In this document: in pieces, positions 44,125 to 56,614 of the stretch | Layout: every line of letters starts with the position of its first letter | Numbering within the stretch: position 1 is the first letter of the stretch | NCBI GenBank assembly: GCA_004352715.1 | Contig: SCFE01000002.1 | Span: 4,129,735-4,193,734, forward strand | Source: Hofstenia miamia | Lineage: Eukaryota; Xenacoelomorpha; Acoela | DNA: 64,000 nt | Reading direction: 5' to 3' | Made by a program: the position numbers and the translations under genes | Notes under the pieces: generated by a model | What the model was told of the DNA's origin: nothing | Database searches by the model: none | What the model saw: the letters and a program-made list of their open reading frames with translations, nothing else

Positions 44125-45339
44125 CAGTGGGCTACCATAAGAAAAAAAATGTCTTCAATTTCAAACTTTAATTCAACAACAACATAACAAAAAAAGATAA
44201 TATTAGCAACTATTATGGAGTAGAACCTCCTTTTGCCATTACCAAGTTATCAATGATTGATTGGTTCATGTTACCGCACTCTTTTAACAAGGTTGCTTTC
44301 AGAGTTGATACCGATGAAATCTTGCTCGCAGATTCCCGAAGCTTTTGACCAAGGTGCTCCCAAACACGTTCTATCGCATTCATGTCTGGGCTTTGGGCCG
44401 CCCATGGTAATGACCTAATACCGTGTAATCTCTTCAAGGCTTGAGTAACTTTGCTTGTGTGACAAGGGGTCCCATCTTCTTGAAAAACATAGACATTTTT
44501 ATCTATATTATTAGTTTCAAATATTGGTAATAGACCTTTCTCTAATATCTGACAATATTTTGGGCTATTCAACCGTTCTTCAACGAAGATCAGCTCTGAC
44601 CTTCTCCGAACCAGACAGCACCCCACACCATAACACCTACCCCACCATGTTTGACACTTGCCTGCAAACATTCAGCCTTCCAAGTATCTGTCTTACTTCT
44701 CCAAACATAAACCTGCCTTGAATTTGAATACTGACAGAATTTGCTTTCATCTGACCATATTACTGACTTCCAAAAAGTATCATCTTTGCACTCAAATTCT
44801 CGTGCCCAATCCATTCGCTTCTTCTTGTTGACATTAGAAATCAGTGGCTTCTGCCTTGCAACTCTTCTTTGGTATTATAATTCTTTTAAAGCTTTTCTCA
44901 CTGCATAGGGTGACATTTCCACGGTAATAGCAACATCTTTGACACTTTTACAGCGGTTTTTGATGACTTCCATTTCAATGCTCTTTCCATTCGATCCGTC
45001 ACGATAGAGAGTCTTCCTGAACGGTGTTCAATGCTCCAATGGCCCTCTTCATTAAATTTATTAACAATATTATTGATTGTTTGATGATTAAGCTTGAAAC
45101 GCCTAGAAATTTCTCGATTTGACTTGCCACACTGATGCTACCCAATTATCTGCCCTCTTTTAAATTCACCAATGTCTTTGCATCCTCGTGTTTTCATTGC
45201 TAAATCGTATTTAATCAGTATTCACACGTAACATTTATATAATATCAGGAAATTATATCAGAAAAAGAGGAAGTACTATTAAGAAATTCAAAAATATCGT
45301 TAAAATCACAGGTGGCTAAAAACTTATGGTAGCCCACTG
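44125..45339 (-). mobile_element. Tc1-type transposon, inactivated
   Basis: Ends CAGTGGGCTACCATAAG and its inverse, flanked by TA on both sides (44,123-44,124 and 45,340-45,341), as usual for Tc1/mariner. The minus strand holds the transposase in pieces: helix-turn-helix with SNREISRRFKLNHQTINNIV (about 45,120), VIWSDESKF (first Asp), FQEDGTPCHTS (second Asp) and SPDMNAIERVWEHL (final Glu). Frame changes at about 44,600 and 44,830 and stops in the N-terminal half break it. 1,215 bp, a usual Tc1 length. Confidence 0.9.
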
Positions 45340-45341
45340 TA

Positions 45342-48300
45342 TTAGCATAGTTGAAATGATTTAATACTAGAGCATGAATTAATTGAATTTTTGCTTTAGT
45401 TGGAAGTTTTTGTGAGATTAAGTTCATTGCTTTAATTAATTAATTTGGCCATTTTTTTAATATGATTTAGTTGCTTTTTAAAATTTAAATGTGAATCGAG
45501 AATAATTCCAAGGTATTTAAAGGACTCAAACTTGCTATACATAAATGCCGTTAAAATTAAGTTTATATTGTGAGCTATCAGTAGATGTTGAATTTGACTT
45601 AATGCAGAATTGAGTTTTAAAGGATTTAGTCTTAGCCTTAAGGAATCAAAATATTTAGTGCGAGAAATACAATTTTTTTCGAGAGTTTGAATGGCTTTTT
45701 GCGACATTTATTAGAATTTAATAATTTTGTATCATCGGCATATTGTATAACGTATATGTTGTTAAATCGGACAATTTATTTATGTAAATATTTAAGAGTA
45801 AGGGACCCAATATTGTTCCATATGGGACTCCATTTTTAGTACAACCTCAATTTGAAAAAGATTCATTAAGCTTTACTCGCTGAAACTGCTGAGTATTCAT
45901 TATTATCCATCGTTTTCTCCACTTTTCAATAGCTTCTATTAAAGCGTCGCCTGTAAAAATACCTAACGAAAACCATGTTGTGTTTGATTAAAAAGAATTC
46001 GTTCAAATGCTTTGCTGATTGGAGAGGTGATTGAAATGGGTCTATAATTTAAGCATTCTTCTGGATTGTCTTTTTTAAATAGCGGCGTTATATTTACCAA
46101 TTTTAATTCGTCTGTAAAAAGGAATTTCTTATACATGCATTTAAGATGTAACATATTGATTCAACTATTAAGTAGGCTGTGAGTTTTAGAAGCCAAGTTG
46201 GTATTGAAGACTGTTCGCTGGATTTGTTTTTTAAATAATGTATCGACTTTTTGATTTCGTATTTAGTTGTAAAACGAAAAGAAAAAGAGGGTGGCGTTGA
46301 TTTAGTTTTATTAAGACAAAAAGGTACATTAATACCGTTGTAGTTTCCTAAATTTAGAAACGCTTCATTGAAAGCATTGCAGATTTCTTTTTTACTCGTA
46401 ATGGATTTATCCTTATAGTATAGTTTTTCTATTTTTTTCACTTCTCATGTTTTTTCTATTTAATAACTTGTTAATACATTCCCATTTTTTGGGATGAAAG
46501 ATTTTAATACTCTGATCGTGAATAATTATTACTTGCTTTCGTTATAGCAACATTGCATAAATTTCGTGCAGCTTTATATGCATTATGATTTTCCTTTCTT
46601 TGAAAATTAATGTAATTTTTCCACTTTTTTCTTTTGTTCGATTAAGTCAAGGCATTTCGAATCAATCCATGGTTTTGAAAGATTTGGGATTTTTTGAATA
46701 TTCGAATGAGAGAATGTATTTTTACGGGCAACATATATCCAAATAGAAAAGTAAAGTTTTTGTAAAATTTGATAGCAGTTCATTAATTGTTAATGATGAA
46801 TATGTGGAAGTCTAGTTTTCGCTTTTAAAATGCTGCTCGAAGTTGTTAGGCAATTCCTGTTGATTTTTCTCGTATTGTTTTCCAAGATTTAGGGGCTTTA
46901 CCCACTTTTAGTATATTCGAATACGTAACTATGAGACAGTGATCTGATTATGGAAATTCAAAACAAATGTAATTATTGAACGAAACATTTTCTGATATCA
47001 TAAAATATTCAATGAGTGTTTAACGTCTAGCAGCGGCTCTAGAAGGAATTGTTTTATTTATTAGCGAAATATTGAAAGTATTAAGAAAATTGTTAAGTTT
47101 ACTTTTTTCTTTATCGTTTAGAAGGTTTGCATCCCAGTCTCGCATTTCCATTATATTCGTATTATAACTCAATGCAGTAGAAAATTCATTTTCCATTTGT
47201 AAGAAAAAACTATTTGTATAAGTTTTATTTGGGCAAGAGGAGATATTTTTACAACTGGTAATTAAAATTGTTGTTTGGATTTCGAATTTCAACCCAAAGA
47301 CTTTCAAAAGTTGAGTCTTTTGCTATATCTGTTCTAAGTTTTGGTTTGAGTATTTTGAGTATTAATAACATAACCCCTACCCTTTTTCTTATTAAAATGA
47401 ATGGTTGGATTTCTATCCTTTCTAAATATCTTAAACTTAGAATTATCGATTGACCAAGATGAGTTATCATTGTCACTTGTAAACCGAGTTTCAGTTATAC
47501 CTAAAATATAGTTTGCACACAGTTCAGAAACTAATTGTTTAAATTCTGGAAATTTTAGTAGAAAGATTCTGAAAATTTGTGAAAATATTTAAACGAATTA
47601 ATTCATTATATTTGAAAATTCTGAATATTCGTAACGTTGTCAATTTTAAAAGGGCCGGAATTAAACTCGATGCCTGATATTAGTAATAATATTGTTAGAA
47701 AATAGAGGAAAGAATGTTTTATTTTAATGAAAATCAACATCTTGCATGTGTTTATGTTGTATCTTAACTTAGGTCTATTATTAGGAAAAAAGGTTTCTCT
47801 AACGCAGGTAACATTGGAGTTTGAATTAAAAAGAATTAATATTAAGTATAAATTAGAACATTAGTTATTGGCGATAACAAAATTAGGGGAAATATTCGCC
47901 ACAACCCAAACATAGTTAAAATATAAAAATAAAAATTACCATCATTAAAAAAGTCTAAGAAAGTTTCTAATTCTGCGAGCCTCAGCGGGTGACAACGGAG
48001 GTTTTGTTGAATGTCAGCATAACTTCGTCTCACGTATATTGGCGGTGAGAGTAAGTGATGTGTTTGACGTCGATTGTAAAAAGGGTCGGTGTGCGTTTGA
48101 AGAGTGGTGTTGGTGCAGAGGAGGCAGGGTAAAAGCTGGCAGTTGAATACGCGGTGAGGCGGTGTGTTAAAAAAGACTGAGAGACTGTGTAAGCCTTCCA
48201 TAGTCTAATGTGGAGTAATGAATACCATTTTTTGTGAATAAATGTCTATTAACAGTAGATCTGAAACAAAAATGGTTAGATTAATCGAAAACAGCTTGGC

Positions 48301-48870
48301 ATTTTGTTTATTAAGTAAATTTAGTTCGATCAATTTCTTTGTTAAACTCCTCATTCTTAGGAAAAGGAGCTACTTCACCAAGGAAAACTTTAGCTGAACT
48401 AAACATCAACTAATTTCTAATACTTATCTGTAAAATTTTCTTTCTTCTGCATTATATCATTTCTGCCTATCGTAATGAAATTTTTCTTTAAATTTTTGCG
48501 ATTCAGGATAAAGTGGTATTACATCTGCTATGCTCCCGGATTTGAATGAACGCATGTAGAAGTCCTTAGTAATCCCGGAGTTTTAACCTGGCCATACATA
48601 GATGATCCGAGGGCATAGAATTCAGCTTCTGTTCTCAGATGTTTAGAGCGCCGTTTATTTTTTTCTGTTTGAGAGACCATATTTAAATTCTGGTTCAACC
48701 TGCGTAGCTATGTTGGCTGATTTGGATTGCATTTCTTTGATGGCTGCTAACATGTTGAACAAGATAATTTGTTCATCTCTGCCGGGATTCTTGAGGGGAG
48801 CTAATAATTTAGTTTTGCTTTCGTCTTCTTCTGGTAGCGCAATGAGCGAAGCAGCGTTAATCGCTTAAAA
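45342..48870 (-). mobile_element. LINE-C: esterase-type ORF1, endonuclease and reverse transcriptase, broken
   Basis: Minus strand. ORF1 remains at 48,870-48,330 include RTEAEFYALGSSMYGQ and ITIGRNDIM, like the GDS and GxND blocks of SGNH esterases. The endonuclease (about 47,640-47,020) reads ILGITETRF, ESLWVEIRN and DWDANLL. The linker and RT start (46,441-46,103) contain IPTWLLKLTA, and the fingers (46,154-45,963) read VNITPLFKKD and NYRPISITSPISKAFER. A long region to 45,700 is degraded, then KYLGIILDSHLNFKKQL (about 45,530) and HALVLNHFNYANT. It ends at the TA of the Tc1 element. Many frameshifts. Same clade as LINE-B and LINE-D (CR1-like). Confidence 0.8.
47842..48201 (-). other. 119-codon frame between LINE-C ORF1 and ORF2
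   Basis: Starts with ATG and contains NRRQTHHLLSPPIYVRRSYA. Lies between the esterase remains and the endonuclease, so it is probably the ORF1 C-terminus or the 5' part of ORF2. No family recognised for it alone. Confidence 0.3.
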
Positions 48871-49899
48871 CAAATAATTTTTAAATAGACATTATATTTA
48901 GTAACTAATTGTTACAAGCACCAAAACAAGAATATTCGTACACTGCAGTCTAAAATTTTAAATCCTAAGCTTATATATCATAGTACATGTACATTCAATG
49001 AATCTTTTAAAATTTTTAATTCTCTACCCTTTCGATTGATTAAAATTTTCAAACTTTAATAAAAAAAAGAATGTGGGAATTGAAAAAATGTTGTGCTTGC
49101 ATTGCAAAATTCTCTCTAGTGATTGAAAATTCAAAATGCTCTCTGTTGGCTAATGGTAATTTTATTTTAAATATTCATTTTGCTATCTGCATAATTTATC
49201 CATCTCTAACACATATGTAAGAATGAATAATATCCATTATTAATGGTTACAAGGTGTCATTGATTATAAATGGAATGACTAATGTTTCATTAAGTTGAAT
49301 TCTGTTTAGATCGTGACATCTATCAACAAAGGTAAGATTTCCACAATTTTAAGTATTACTTTGTAAAAGGTTTGCTAATTCACAATCGCACAGTAAACAT
49401 ATCTATATAGCAAAGACACAGATAGAATCGGATCTGTTTGGTATTCGGATCTTGAAGTTTCGAAAGCGAATCTGATAGGATCTTAAATTTTTGGATCTGA
49501 TTCAATGTTTGAGCAAACGATATATGCACTTAGTGTCTGTACTTGCATAGCAAATGCTTAAGTGTTTTTTATTTCCCGAATTTATATAATATAAGAAACT
49601 GTTCTTTTGAAATGAAAATCCTTATTGTTTAGAATTCATATATTTTTCAAACGTTGGTTTATTTGTCGTTTAGTAGCGTAGAAATTGAAAATATAGATCG
49701 AGCCTCATCTCAATCTGACGAAAGTTGGTGAAGTATTAGTGCCTTTATTTGTAAATATTTTGAATCATAATTTTATTTTTCCCAAATATTTGTACTGTGC
49801 CTTTTGAAACATTAAATTATAGTTTCAATATATTCTTCTTTACTCTATCAGTGAATGGTCTTATTTAGAAATTTAACCATTTTTGTCATTAGTGCGTTT
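48871..49899. other. No gene seen between LINE-C and LINE-D
   Basis: AT-rich sequence without protein-like frames or visible repeats. Confidence 0.5.
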
Positions 49900-51720
49900 T
49901 AGATTCCTTCCGTTCTATTGTTGTAATTATAGAGGCAGTTGCTTTTAATATCCAGGAAGGAATTTTAGATGGACCACTAGATTTATTGGATTTTAGTTTA
50001 TTAATTGCTTTAATCATTTCGTACGTAGTCGAAAAATGAATTGGGGTATTTTATTATTAATATTTGGTGATTGATATTTGACATAGGGTCCTTTACATTT
50101 TCACAAGTTAACAAATGTTTCGTTTAATACGTTATTCAAAATCATTTGTAAATGAGTTCCCATCAGAGTTTCTAATCTCCTCAATGATTGTAGATTTTCC
50201 AGTGTTTGCAATTTCATGAATGAGCTTCCATTTGGACTTTTGGTTTAGTAAAATTTTGAATTCATTTTTAATATATTCATTTTTAGTATATTTATGAAAA
50301 GATTTACGATTTTCAATATTTGATAAATTTCTTGCTTTTTTATAAGCTAAGAAATTTTCGTTCGATTTTTTCAATGAGAAATTTTTAAATGCGTTGTTCT
50401 TTTCAATAATCAATTTTTTTGCATAAATCAGTTAACCAAGGTTTAGATTTGTTATATTTAGAGGAAGAATTTTTAAAATATTAAGGTGGTTTGCAAAGAT
50501 TAAAATAAAATTTCCATCATAAAATTAGTGTCTTGTGCATAATACACTTCATGCCAATTTTCTAGTCAGCGATAATTTTAGTTGTTCAACATCATGATTA
50601 TTTTTTCCCGAATTTTGGTCCATTTCCTAACTATTTATTGGTTTCATTTTTATAAAGCTAATAGAAGTAATGCAATTAGCGGAGAACGGACATTCAGCAA
50701 TAAAATGTGTAAGTTTTGAAAAATTATCTGAAACTATGAACTAATAAATAAACGTGTTACTCTTTGCAGTGACCCTTGACGGCGTAATTTTATTAGCAAT
50801 ATTCAGATTAAACATATTTAGTAAAATGTTTATTTTATCTCGTTCTTTTTGGTCCAAATAATTAATATTGTAGCCTCCCATTAAAACAATGTCTTTATTT
50901 TCCGAAACAACTAAAACCAATTCATTTTCCAATAACTAAATGAAATAATTCGAAAATTTTTTCTGCAGTGAACAAGAAACCTTTATCAGTTGTTTTTTTA
51001 TATGTAGAAATTATTAAAGGATTTGATATTTCTACCCACAAGCTTTCAAATTTAGACACGTTGCTACATTTTATATCTTCACGTAATTTAGGTTTTTGGT
51101 ATTAATTATGAGACTCCTCCACCACTCGATTTTCCTAATAGATTATTAGTTTGCCAGTCATTTCTAAACAAACAAAGTGATTTATTGAAAGACCAACAAT
51201 TATCAAAGTCTTTGTTTGACAACCAGGTTTCCGAGATTCCTAGAATAACATCATTTTTAAAATTGGACATAAATTGCTTAAATTTTTCTTTGACTGGTTT
51301 TGAAAATTTATATGCACATAGTTAATAGTGTATTTTTTATATTCAATCTTTCGGAATAAGTATCGTAATCTAAAATCGGGCCAGGGTTCTTTTCAATGCC
51401 ATAAAGAATTAATAATAAGAAGAAAAATATTGAGATACTTAGTAATTTTTAAAAATCATAAACACGATGAAGATGTTTTTGTTGTTGATAGGAGAATATT
51501 GAATTAAATAGTAGCATGATGTTCTTCTTTTTATGTTCAAAACATACATAGTTTCATATTTTTATCACCAGAAAATAAGTTAAGAACAATAGAAAGATTA
51601 ATTATTTTTAGCATTTAGATGATGAAATTTCCATAGCCTGAGCGTCATTAGTAAATGCAAAAAATATAAATATTTACAAGACATTGTTAAAGGTTAGTTT
51701 GTAAATTTCTGCTAGTGTGA
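49900..51720 (-). pseudogene. LINE-D: endonuclease, linker and start of reverse transcriptase
   Basis: Minus strand. Endonuclease pieces at 51,350-50,741 (FESLWVEISNP, VLMGGYNINYLDQKERDKIN, KITPSRVTAK). Linker at 50,413-50,132. The beginning of the reverse transcriptase at 50,030-49,900 (NKSSGPSKIPSWILKATASI). The rest of the reverse transcriptase is missing. Parallels LINE-C block by block (ESLWVEIRN, DWDANLL, KTIPSRAAAR), so both are copies of one family at different decay. Confidence 0.75.
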
Positions 51721-52119
51721 AGAAATGAGGCGGCGGTGGTGCGATAAATAAAATGCATGCAATAATTGAACTTGATAATTTGGTCCTAAAATAATAATAA
51801 TAATAATAACTTAATGTATTTGTGTCTCCCATTGTGTTTTGTGAGTGTAAAAAAGCACTTGAATTTTTAAATAAATTTTTTGGAAGTTTTTTCTACTTTA
51901 ATCTTATTCTCATACTGCTGCAAAAAATTTATATCATCGAATACAGTATTGAAGATGGGACAACGGTTCAGCCAGGAAAGCAGCTGAAACTTTATATATT
52001 CGTGAAGGCATATCACTACTTGTTGCTTTGCAAGCGTCAATATTGGAAAAAAGCTGATATATTTAATGATGTGCGGTTGAAAAATTATAGTAAGGCCTGT
52101 GGTTGTTGATACCCGATGA

Positions 52120-52600
52120 AGATAACTATAATTTATAATCGGATTCATTTTGTGCCATTGTAGCAGAAAATACTTTACCAATCTGGTGAATAGTGAGAGA
52201 CGAATCTTGAAGTGAAGCTAAGATAGTCAATATACCATCTTTCTTACCAGAGCCATTTATTTTGTGAACAACGTTACACAGCCTGTCACTCTTTTTGCAT
52301 TTCATATACCAAGCATGTTTGCATTTTAGCAAATATTTATGGTATTTATTGTTAGCTTTCTTGTAGGCTGCACTATCGTGTTTGTGAAAAGCTACTAATC
52401 TTTCATTTTCAATCACCTTTAGTAAGGGGTTGACCCAATGAAGATCGTGAGATGACATTAGAACAAACTTGCTTGAAATCATTTCGAGAGCTTGATAGAG
52501 TACATTACAAAGTTAGGTAACCTTATCATCTAAATCTACTGGGCAATACATTAGGCTAAAATCGTGACTACACAGAGATGAGTAGTAATCGCCGCAGCAA
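52120..52600 (-). pseudogene. LINE-E, downstream half (linker), left of the 10.3-kb element
   Basis: The minus frame 52,482-52,126 reads LHWVNPLLKVIENERLVAFH and HKINGSGKKDGILT. This is the region between endonuclease and reverse transcriptase of CR1/L2-like LINEs (W..P.LK..I..R...). Upstream residues to about 52,600 (FSLMYCPVDLDDKV) continue in frame. No reverse transcriptase follows, so the 3' part is deleted. The matching endonuclease half is at 63,000-64,000. Confidence 0.7.
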
Positions 52601-52642
52601 CCTTAGGGCACAACTTTGATTCTGATTAGTCAAGAGAGCAGG

Positions 52643-52845
52643 TTCATAACACCTATTCTGAATGGTCGAGCGTGAGGTCGTGGATAATGGTGGAGTGATT
52701 TTAGTGACTCACCTACTTGACAGTACTGCTAATGGGTTTTTTGACAGCACTGCTAATGGATTTTAATTAGTGATTCATGACAATTACGCACCAATTTAGT
52801 TTGCAATGATTCATATACATGTTAGGGCCAATTTAGTTTACATTC
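52643..52845 (+). repeat. Left terminal inverted repeat
   Basis: Outer part TAACACCTATTCTGAATGG. Then two tandem units TGACAGTACTGCTAATGGG and TGACAGCACTGCTAATGGA, then two units containing CCAATTTAGTTT (GCAATGATTCATATACATG between them). The right copy has the same order inverted, with roughly 15% mismatches by eye. Confidence 0.85.
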
Positions 52846-53156
52846 GCAGCAAGGGTTAATGTGCATTGATTAATTTGTTAACATTACATGTAAAAGCTAC
52901 ATATTGTTTCAAAGTACACTGATCCTTTTGCAGACCCATATGCACACCCATCATCATTTGCTGACTAAGTTTATTATTAGTTTACTGTGGTTATGTACAG
53001 GTATGTTTCTACTAATTTACTTTCCCGGGTTATACATCACGTGATTATATTCCTATTGGACAGCCCTGTCTATATATTCATTGTAAATTGTTGTATAAAT
53101 TCATTATTTTTTCTTATTATGAAATTATTCCTCTAAAAACTCAGCCTACAAGCGCA

Positions 53157-53658
53157 ATGTCTATTAAAACACTAACAATCAGATCACTTGGTAATCTTTT
53201 CAACGAGTTTTGCACTGCCTCTTCTCAAAGCTACAACGCTCTAATGCAAGAGTCAATCCCATCAACACCATCTATTAAAGAAAAGAATTGTCACCAGCAA
53301 AAGAGAAGATGCCCACTGATTAATAATAGAAGTTCTATAACACATGACAACATGGATAACGTTTTGCAGTGTTTAAACAATGTCAATTCACAGTTTACCC
53401 TTGCAAGCACATGTCCAGCTACAGATTTACCAAAGAAAGTTTGGCTTACAATCACAGACGCAGTACAGCAAAAAACAAAATTCAGAAACATTAAAAGTTA
53501 AACTCGAGAATGGATTCTACTATTTTCTACCCAAACACTATGGAGATGCAATTTGTGAGAATTACAAACACTTGATAGACAAAAAACTATTTCACAAAGA
53601 TGATTTAGTATTTATCCAAGGTGAAAGAAAGTGTATTGTATTACAGTTTTGTAAATAA
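53157..53658 (+). pseudogene. LPKHY-motif small gene, copy A (frameshifted)
   Basis: A first frame from ATG 53,157 to 53,501 is Ser/Gln/Asn-rich and ends VWLTITDAVQQKTKFRN. About 20 bp before its stop the reading continues in the next frame: LKVKLENGFYYFLPKHYGDA, then DDLVFIQGERK and a stop at 53,658. The second part is clearly homologous to copy B at 55,160-55,560. One frameshift near 53,480 breaks it. I recall small proteins ending in (v/k)xLxxGxxxFLPKRY...l.yxGxk as uncharacterised proteins in invertebrate genomes. Function unknown. Confidence 0.55.
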
Positions 53659-54696
53659 TTAACTTTTGAAAAGAATAAATGCCATTTCATACTTGTTTTT
53701 TCCATTATTTCTACATGTAGCAAACAATTGCCACAAGCTCGAATTTTTTCAAAAAATTGAGAAATAACATTTTTCATATAATTCATTGCATAAATTACAC
53801 GTTTTTTGGAATTAATAGCATACATTCAAGTGTTGATGTATTCGAAAAATATTACTTTCCTTTATATAGCTAATAAATATATAATATTTTTAAGAAAAGT
53901 AGTAAAAAATACATCACTCATTCTGTATTTCACCTTGTTGTAGATACCTTACAATGAATTTCTTAAATTTACATTTACTAGTAATATCAAATATACTGCT
54001 AGTCTTCATTCAATGTACAAATCTGTAATAGGCTTTTATACATCTGGTAGAGTCCCCCATTTTCTACGGGTACCAATATCCAAAGTTCAATAAATATTCC
54101 ACCAGTTGTGAGATTATTTGGCTAAGAAATTCACAGTTCATAGCATCACATCCCCAGAACATTGTATTCTCTCATTTTGATAAATTTAGTGAATAAATAA
54201 ATTCAAGCATTTGTTCACTTGTGAGATTGCCTTCTGTAAATGCAAAATGATGGAAATTCCACTCATACCATTTAAAAGCCTTTCATATATGAGAGGGGAG
54301 AGAGTTAAACACTGCCTTTGAGTGGCATACTTTAAGAATGTAAAGTTTTTCATCAATTAAAATCAACAATTCCTTGATATAGTAAACATTATTAAAGGTG
54401 TTCCTTCACAATTCAAAAAATACATGCTTGCTTTTCATGGTTTTCAAACAATGAAAAAATGGGTAAACTGCACAGCTAGAAAGCTTACAAGTAAATGAAT
54501 ATAACTTGTTTTATAATTAATTTCATTATAAACATATCCACAGTTGTGAAATAGCAAATAAAATTTTTTTGCAAAACAATTACAATTATAAGAGCTATTT
54601 GTTTATGAATATGAGCTTATTTCACTCATTCACATTTGGTCTAACAATGTCAAGTTATTACAAATATTTATTTGTTTTGCTTTTTGATTATTACTT

Positions 54697-55141
54697 TTAC
54701 CAAGTTTTAAATTTAATAGACATTCAGTTTAAATTGATAAAAAATTATATTTAATTCAAATGTCATTTTTACATTTTGAAAAAAAACCCATGTGAAACAC
54801 CATTCAGAATTCTTTTGTTCTCTATTTAAACTTTAAAGGTATGTTTTTGTTTTGTATTTTTAAAAAATACGTTTATATCTTTATTTACATATATATTTAT
54901 TCTAAATANNNNNNNNNNNNNNNNNNNNNTTTACCAAGTTTTAAATTTAATAGACATTCAGTTTAAATTGATAAAAAATTATATTTAATTCAAATGTCAT
55001 TTTTACATTTTGAAAAAAAACCCATGTGAAACACCATTCAGAATTCTTTTGTTCTCTATTTAAACTTTAAAGGTATGTTTTTGTTTTGTATTTTTAAAAA
55101 ATACGTTTATATCTTTATTTACATATATATTTATTCTAAAT
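54697..55141. repeat. About 211-bp direct duplication around a 21-N gap
   Basis: 54,698-54,908 and 54,930-55,140 are identical by eye and separated by Ns at 54,909-54,929. An unmerged overlap at a contig join, which lengthens the 10.3-kb element artificially by about 230 bp. Confidence 0.9.
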
Positions 55142-55159
55142 ATATTACATGCTTAATCT

Positions 55160-55560
55160 GAATACAATTTGTTCATTGCCACCTGGATATATTGGTGTTT
55201 TATCCTTGCCACGTCAAATTTTAAGTCTGATAAGCATCTTGTATTTTTCTCCTGTAGATTTCTCTGCATAATGTTTAGGTAGGAAGAAGCAATTACCATT
55301 TTCCAGTATAATTTTTACTGCAGGACCAACTTTGTGTGAAGACTATATGCATTACATATTTTCTGCCAATCACTGATTTTGAATTCTCTAACAGAGATAT
55401 ATTTCATCTGATATTCTTTGGAAATTTCATTGAGACTGTTGACTACTTCAGGTTGAACTACTTTACCCACAGTGTTTATGGAATACACCACAGTCTTTGG
55501 TAATATAGCCTTTAAAATGAGATTTTTTGGTTGTTTGCAGATTTTTGAGCATGTGATTTG
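55160..55560 (-). pseudogene. LPKHY-motif small gene, copy B (opposite strand)
   Basis: Minus strand from about 55,560: PKTVVYSINTVGKVVQPEVV, EYQMKYISVREFKISDWQK, then after a frame change VKIILENGNCFFLPKHYAEK. The LENG(N/F)xxFLPKHY core equals that of copy A, but the flanks have diverged, so this is an old duplication and not an assembly artefact. Frame changes break it. Confidence 0.5.
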
Positions 55561-55917
55561 TTAGCAGCTTTTGGACTCATCATCAAATTTAAAATTCAAA
55601 AAGTGTTCAAAGTACATGTTATTTATTACAAACTTTTTGCATATAAGCCAATCAAAAATAACTTAATTCATTTGATCCAACCATCAACTAACCTGCTTAA
55701 TTCTTTTGCCAACACATGAAACATTGTTAGAACATTATCAAATATCTGTTATGTATCTAGTTTATCTTAATATCAATTTACTGTTTCCACCTTCTATAAA
55801 AAACCATGTGTTTAGATCATAAAATTTTTGGTTTTTTCCATAGTGTATTGTATCTAAATTCTTAAAGATTTACTCCACATTATGCTAAGAGCTGAGAATC
55901 TGTTCACATGACTCAGG

Positions 55918-56112
55918 CTAAGGAAAAGAATTACCACTATTTTTAAATTTTACCACATTTTCCAGCCAGGGTTTTTTGAAAAAAATGACTAGAAACCCAT
56001 TAGCAATGTTTTTGACAGAAGCTTTTAATCTGTCAAGTTCAAGTGTACTCAATTTAAAACCTTTTTTTAGCACATCCAACATCCAGAATGCTGCAAAAAG
56101 AAAACCTGGCAA
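55918..56112 (-). other. Unrecognised 64-codon minus frame inside the 10.3-kb element
   Basis: Contains FLFAAFWMLDVLKKGFKLST and LDRLKASVKNIANGFLV and ends at 55,918. Same strand as copy B and upstream of it, so it may be the remains of a neighbouring element gene. Not recognised. Confidence 0.25.
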
Positions 56113-56614
56113 TCAATCAAAGTATTTGTGATTTTTAAGAACTTATGCATTAAAAGTCCCCTCCAAAGCTAATTAACAGGAAACCTACTTGAGATTTGAA
56201 TGTACCATGAATTGAAAATTACTCAGGTGTTACTAATTGACATTTATTGCAAAAGTTTTCCCAAATTGATTTTACTTACTGCTAATTGGCTATTAGAATT
56301 GTTTTCTCTTCCAATCAAAACTCAATATTCACTGCATTAAAATTTTTTTAAATCTTTTTTCACTTTCATTCCAACTTTGGTTAAAACTAGTTTGTTTTAT
56401 TTCAATGTTTTTTGCTTTTACTTTTAAAATGCCATTTACCAATGTTAGCAATTTCCTATCTGGATGGAACACCAAATATTACCAAATTATCAAAAACAAT
56501 CTTTATAAGAACAAATTAGAAATTTCCTTAGATGAAACCATGCAAGTGATTATATTAACTTTTTCTGTTTACACAGTATAAAAAATTTGTATTAAATTTA
56601 TTAAACAAATATTT

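Noticed and set aside
51822-52181. Overlapping 95- and 104-codon frames at 51.8-52.2 kb as genes
   Set aside because: They oppose each other in AT-rich sequence next to the truncated end of LINE-E and carry no motif.
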